From UBA12191 sp964422295 (GTDB lineage Bacteria; Planctomycetota; UBA8108; UBA1146): a DNA stretch of 17,715 nt. The position numbers and the translations under genes were made by a program. Positions 15,931 to 17,715 of the stretch are shown piece after piece. The notes below the pieces were generated by a model, which ran no database searches, was not told where the DNA came from, and worked only from the letters and a program-made list of their open reading frames with translations. The stretch spans positions 1 to 17,715 of the forward strand of contig CAYRAM010000042.1 of the NCBI GenBank assembly GCA_964422295.1, given 5' to 3'. Within the stretch, counting starts at the first letter, position 1; every line of letters starts with the position of its first letter.

Positions 15931-15998
15931 TCCCCCCCCCTGACACTCCGGCGGGGGAGCAGGAACGCCGTGGTACCATCAAGGCGCCACGGCGTTCC
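15931..15998 (-). other. Two hairpins between tuf and tRNA-Trp
   Basis: A perfect 12-bp inverted repeat (ggaacgccgtgg at 15962-15973 with ccacggcgttcc at 15987-15998, 13-nt loop) is the first structure met after tuf. The second is tccccc (15931-15936) with ggggga (15953-15958). The latter includes a run of nine C on the plus strand. Neither has a T-run on the minus strand. A small ccggt/accgg hairpin also lies at 16010-16022. These look like tuf mRNA 3'-end stabilisers or processing sites and not terminators, though Rho-dependent ending cannot be excluded. Confidence 0.65.
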
Positions 15999-16024
15999 CG
16001 GTCAAACTGCCGGTAAAACCGGAC

Positions 16025-17209
16025 TTACTCGATGATCTTACTCACCACTCCTGCACCGACAGTCTTGCCACCCTCACGGATTGCAAAACGCAACTGCTCA
16101 TCCATGGCGATCGGCTGGATCAACTCCACCTCGATCTTGGCATTGTCTCCTGGCATGCACATGTCGGCATCCACCACGGAGGTGGATCCGGTCACGTCAG
16201 TCGTTCTGAAGTAGAACTGGGGACGGTAGCCGTTAAAGAACGGAGAGTGACGTCCACCCTCATCTTTGGAGAGGATGTAAACCTCAGCCTCGAACTTGGT
16301 ATGAGGAGTGATACTTCCGGGCTTGGCGAGAACCTGGCCACGGGTCACTTCGTCTTTCTTGGTTCCGCGGAGAAGGCAACCGACGTTGTCTCCTGCCTGA
16401 CCCTCATCGAGAGTCTTCTGGAACATCTCGACTCCGGTGCAAGTCGTGACTTGTGTTTCCTTGATTCCGACAATCTCAATCTCGTCGCCGGTCTTGACAA
16501 TTCCACGCTCGATACGACCGGTCACCACGGTTCCACGTCCTTCGATAGAGAAGACATCCTCCACCGGCATCAGGAAATCCTTTTCGGAGTCTCGCTCGGG
16601 GATCTCGATGTACTCATCGACGTTCTTCATCAACTCAAGGATCGGACCAGCGGCATCGCTGCCGGGATCCTCGAGAGCCTTGAGTGCCGATCCCTTGATG
16701 ATCGGAATGTCATCCCCAGGGAAGTCGTAGCTGCTCAGCAGCTCGCGGATCTCCATCTCGACGAGCTCAATGAGCTCCTCGTCGTCGACCTGGTCGGCCT
16801 TGTTCATGAAGACCACGATCTTCGGGACACCGACCTGACGCGCCAGCAGAATGTGCTCGCGAGTCTGGGGCATGGGACCGTCAGCAGCAGATACCACCAG
16901 AATTGCACCATCCATCTGTGCGGCTCCGGTGATCATGTTTTTGACGTAGTCCGCGTGACCCGGGCAGTCCACGTGAGCGTAGTGACGACCTTCGGTCTGG
17001 TACTCCACGTGAGCGGTTGCGATGGTAATACCACGCTCCCTCTCCTCGGGTGCATTGTCGATCTGGTCGAACGCCTTCTTCTCGGACATGCCGGCCTCAG
17101 CGAGCACGTTCGTGATCGCGGCAGTCAAAGTCGTTTTCCCGTGGTCGACGTGACCAATGGTTCCAATATTGCAGTGAGGCTTGTCGCGTACGAAGACTTC
17201 CTTCGCCAT
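16025..17209 (-). CDS. tuf: Elongation factor Tu
   Basis: This GTPase delivers aminoacyl-tRNA to the ribosomal A site. It has 394 aa, the standard length. G motifs are GHVDHGKT (19-26), GITI with Thr62, DCPGH (81-85, catalytic His85), NKAD (136-139) and GSAL. Domains 2 and 3 follow, with GRHSPFFNGYRPQFYFRTTDVTG (internal) and the final RFAIREGGKTVGAGVVSKII. Positions linked to kirromycin resistance in E. coli keep the sensitive residues (Gln in ARQVGVP, Gly and Gln in the NGYRPQ region, Ala in RFAIREGG). The ATG at 17209 has a strong AGGAG with 8-nt spacing. It lies downstream of tRNA-Gly and tRNA-Thr and upstream of tRNA-Trp, as in the E. coli thrU-tyrU-glyT-thrT-tufB unit. Confidence 0.99.
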   Translation of the reverse strand: MAKEVFVRDKPHCNIGTIGHVDHGKTTLTAAITNVLAEAGMSEKKAFDQIDNAPEERERGITIATAHVEYQTEGRHYAHVDCPGHADYVKNMITGAAQMDGAILVVSAADGPMPQTREHILLARQVGVPKIVVFMNKADQVDDEELIELVEMEIRELLSSYDFPGDDIPIIKGSALKALEDPGSDAAGPILELMKNVDEYIEIPERDSEKDFLMPVEDVFSIEGRGTVVTGRIERGIVKTGDEIEIVGIKETQVTTCTGVEMFQKTLDEGQAGDNVGCLLRGTKKDEVTRGQVLAKPGSITPHTKFEAEVYILSKDEGGRHSPFFNGYRPQFYFRTTDVTGSTSVVDADMCMPGDNAKIEVELIQPIAMDEQLRFAIREGGKTVGAGVVSKIIE

Positions 17210-17230
17210 GATCCAATCTCCTCCCCCTCA

Positions 17231-17247
17231 GACCGTTATGCGCGGTC
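17231..17247. repeat. Hairpin just upstream of the tuf ribosome binding site
   Basis: gaccg (17231-17235), 7-nt loop, cggtc (17243-17247). The stem ends a few bases before the GGGGGAGGAG site of tuf on the minus strand. It may only separate the binding site from upstream structure. The wider 17210-17346 leader shows no confident promoter: TAGGAT is present, but no -35 element lies at the right distance. Confidence 0.45.
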
Positions 17248-17317
17248 GCCAGGGTCTCTTTTCCCGCCCCACCGGCCACACTCGTGACTCGGCTACGGCG
17301 TATCCTATTTTGTTCAC

Positions 17318-17335
17318 CCCGCACCCATGTGCGGG
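17318..17335. repeat. Hairpin between tRNA-Thr and tuf
   Basis: cccgcac (17318-17324), loop ccat, gtgcggg (17329-17335): 7 bp, starting 12 nt beyond the tRNA-Thr 3' end. On the minus strand GTGAACAAAA follows, not a T-run, so it is better read as a processing or stabilising hairpin than as a terminator. Confidence 0.6.
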
Positions 17336-17346
17336 TTCCGTTTGTC

Positions 17347-17422
17347 TGGAGCTGCTGACGGGACTTGAACCCGTGACCTCGTCCTTACCAAGGACGTGCT
17401 CTACCAGCTGAGCTACAGCAGC
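17347..17422 (-). tRNA. tRNA-Thr (anticodon GGT)
   Basis: The minus strand gives acceptor GCTGCTG/CAGCAGC, discriminator T, D arm GCTC/GAGC, anticodon stem CGTCC/GGACG with loop TTGGTAA, and T arm ACGGG/CCCGT with TTCAAGT. The CCA end is encoded (17347-17349). It is 137 nt upstream of tuf and 53 nt downstream of tRNA-Gly, in the same orientation. Confidence 0.98.
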
Positions 17423-17440
17423 CCATATTTCATTTCGGTA

Positions 17441-17464
17441 CAGTCACGGCCAAGGCCGTCACTG
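17441..17464. repeat. Inverted repeat between the two tRNA genes
   Basis: cagtcacggcc (17441-17451) faces ggccgtcactg (17454-17464), pairing except for one C-C mismatch. It fills the tRNA-Gly/tRNA-Thr spacer and would form a hairpin in the precursor transcript, probably guiding processing. No T-run follows. Confidence 0.65.
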
Positions 17465-17475
17465 CCATTTTGCAA

Positions 17476-17549
17476 TGGAGCGGGTGATGGGAATCGAACC
17501 CACATGACCAGCTTGGAAGGCTGGGGCTTTACCACTAAGCTACACCCGC
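17476..17549 (-). tRNA. tRNA-Gly (anticodon TCC)
   Basis: The minus strand gives acceptor GCGGGTG/CACCCGC, discriminator T, D arm GCTT/AAGC, anticodon stem CCAGC/GCTGG with loop CTTCCAA, and T arm GTGGG/CCCAT with TTCGATT. CCA is encoded (17476-17478). Together with tRNA-Thr(GGT) it repeats the glyT-thrT-tufB order of E. coli. No tRNA-Tyr is visible in the remaining 166 nt upstream. Confidence 0.98.
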
Positions 17550-17660
17550 ACTTGTCTCACACTCACGCAGATAACCGGATCATTTGCATCCGAATCCAAA
17601 CGAGGATCGACGGCGCACTCCGGTCAACCGCACTCGCATCTTTCATCGCATGTGACATCT

Positions 17661-17696
17661 ACATCTGACATCACATCTGACATCACATCTGACATC
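17661..17696. repeat. 12-bp tandem repeat, three copies
   Basis: acatctgacatc repeats without change at 17661-17672, 17673-17684 and 17685-17696. A partial copy lies just before (gtgacatct at 17652-17660) and a looser one follows (ttcgacatc). It is non-coding and upstream of the tRNA genes. I see no confident promoter between it and tRNA-Gly. Confidence 0.92.
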
Positions 17697-17715
17697 AACT
17701 TCGACATCGCAACTG

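Noticed and set aside
16247..17287. 346-codon plus-strand frame opposite tuf
   Set aside because: Mirror frame of tuf, rich in Leu/Val/Asp as expected from the antisense of a codon-biased gene.
17210..17346. Promoter directly ahead of tuf
   Set aside because: TAGGAT could be a -10, but the region 16-18 nt upstream (ACATGG) is unlike a -35; the binding site and hairpins are the only supported signals.

Overview
The window is a housekeeping block: the bacterial translation/transcription cluster (E. coli tufB-secE-nusG-rplKAJL-rpoBC joined to rpsL-rpsG-fusA). Every gene lies on the minus strand, so transcription runs from high to low coordinates. The organism is a bacterium of moderate GC content. 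My best guess is Planctomycetota or a relative. This rests on remembered family character: three predicted membrane segments in SecE, the NGN core of NusG, the RGxFSLPHGIGK block of L1, and a non-canonical EF-G. No search was run, so the taxon is an inference.

Layout from right to left. 17550-17715 is non-coding flank with a 12-bp tandem repeat. Then tRNA-Gly(UCC), tRNA-Thr(GGU), tuf, tRNA-Trp(CCA), secE, nusG, rplK, rplA, rplJ and rplL follow. A 406-bp non-coding gap rich in inverted repeats separates rplL from rpoB. rpoB and rpoC are 4 nt apart. A 141-bp gap precedes rpsL and rpsG. rpsG is followed by a very strong intrinsic terminator, then fusA with its own leader. The last 366 bases carry a good sigma70-type promoter pointing out of the left edge and a 14-bp tandem repeat near the edge.

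The genes work together as the core of gene expression. RpoB and RpoC form the RNA polymerase catalytic core, and NusG couples polymerase to the ribosome or Rho. L11, L1, L10 and L7/L12 build the ribosomal stalks where EF-Tu and EF-G act. S12 and S7 sit at the decoding site and the mRNA exit region. SecE is part of the protein export channel. Short spacings and overlaps (secE/nusG ATGA, rplK/rplA TGATG, 5 nt rplJ/rplL, 4 nt rpoB/rpoC) point to co-transcription and translational coupling.

I see no defence system, mobile element, CRISPR array or new gene system. The points worth a second look are these: an EF-G lacking the canonical domain IV tip motifs; arginine at S12 position 88, where lysine is usual; a long acidic N-terminal extension on NusG; a repeat-built acidic tail on RpoC; the structured rplL-rpoB gap with a candidate attenuator; the absence of space for an L10 leader; and the terminator that separates fusA from rpsL-rpsG.
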